From: Cyanobacterium sp. Dongsha4
GTDB taxonomy: Bacteria; Cyanobacteriota; Cyanobacteriia; Cyanobacteriales; Cyanobacteriaceae
Direction: 5' to 3'
NCBI RefSeq assembly: GCF_036345015.1
Contig: NZ_CP084098.1
Location: 496,001 to 560,000, forward strand
Length of the DNA: 64,000 nt
Shown piece after piece: positions 63,970 to 64,000 of the stretch (position 1 is its first letter; every line of letters begins with the position of its first letter). The translations under genes and the position numbers were made by a program. The notes under the pieces are model-generated. The model saw only the letters and a program-made list of their open reading frames with translations. It did no database searches and had not been told where the DNA came from.

Positions 63970-64000
63970 TGAATTTAGGCAATTTTTATTTGTGCTAAAT

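Overview
The window is a low-GC cyanobacterial chromosome segment. Evidence includes a complete beta-carboxysome operon (ccmK2-ccmK1-ccmL-ccmM-ccmN), psbA encoding photosystem II D1, three separate phycobilin lyase genes (cpcS-, cpcF- and cpcT-like), the bicarbonate transporter pair sbtA/sbtB, the rimO-crhR gene pair, and many copies of the HIP1 octamer GCGATCGC. The AT-rich codon use and gene set fit a unicellular Chroococcales-type genome (Cyanobacterium, Geminocystis or a relative). That placement is inferred; no marker here fixes the genus.

Layout. 1-2.4 kb: start of a HAD phosphatase gene, an unknown protein and a CpcS-type lyase. 2.4-6.5 kb: carboxysome operon on the minus strand, ending in a good intrinsic terminator. 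6.9-11.2 kb: galE, prfC and psbA, the last with a clear promoter and terminator. 11.3-15.7 kb: accessory stretch with a DUF29 protein, two Uma2 paralogues, a broken unknown gene, a shortened HpaII-type nuclease, an HNH nuclease and a methyltransferase stub. 16-19.2 kb: rimO and crhR. 19.4-25.4 kb: a MITE-like element, a membrane protein, a pentapeptide-repeat protein, then a cpcF-cpcT operon and map. 25.6-32 kb: class I lysS, a SNF2 ATPase, tRNA-Leu(CAA) and an M48 protease gene that runs into the tRNA. 32.3-41 kb: mostly conserved unknown proteins, a RibD-like reductase, polA and an LCP protein. 41.1-45.3 kb: repeats, cysH and the sbtB/sbtA region. 45.4-51.6 kb: a giant multicopper oxidase gene divergent from a DUF692 (MNIO) gene. 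51.9-54.5 kb: an MNT/HEPN toxin-antitoxin pair whose HEPN gene is split by an IS607-family element. 54.5-59 kb: MFS transporter, ThDP-dependent decarboxylase and an acetolactate-decarboxylase-like CARDB protein. 59-63.7 kb: pyrR, a PP2C phosphatase, a UbiB kinase, a coiled-coil protein and a ComFB-family protein.

Carbon concentration links several genes. SbtA brings in bicarbonate under the PII-like protein SbtB, CcmM provides carbonic anhydrase and Rubisco-gathering modules, and the CcmK/L/N proteins form or recruit the shell. The lyases attach bilins to phycocyanin, and psbA serves photosystem II.

The observations I consider most worth following are: (1) the IS607 insertion, where joining the flanks at a GG core restores an intact 126-codon HEPN gene and a set of hairpins after tnpB looks like an omega-RNA; (2) a MITE-like family, two copies of which have 11-bp terminal inverted repeats and different perfect 7-bp target duplications; (3) the roughly 1,620-residue multicopper oxidase beside an MNIO gene; (4) the transporter/ThDP enzyme/AlsD-like cluster; (5) an sbtB gene turned away from sbtA and lacking the usual Cys-containing tail. 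All assignments come from reading the sequence; no searches were run.
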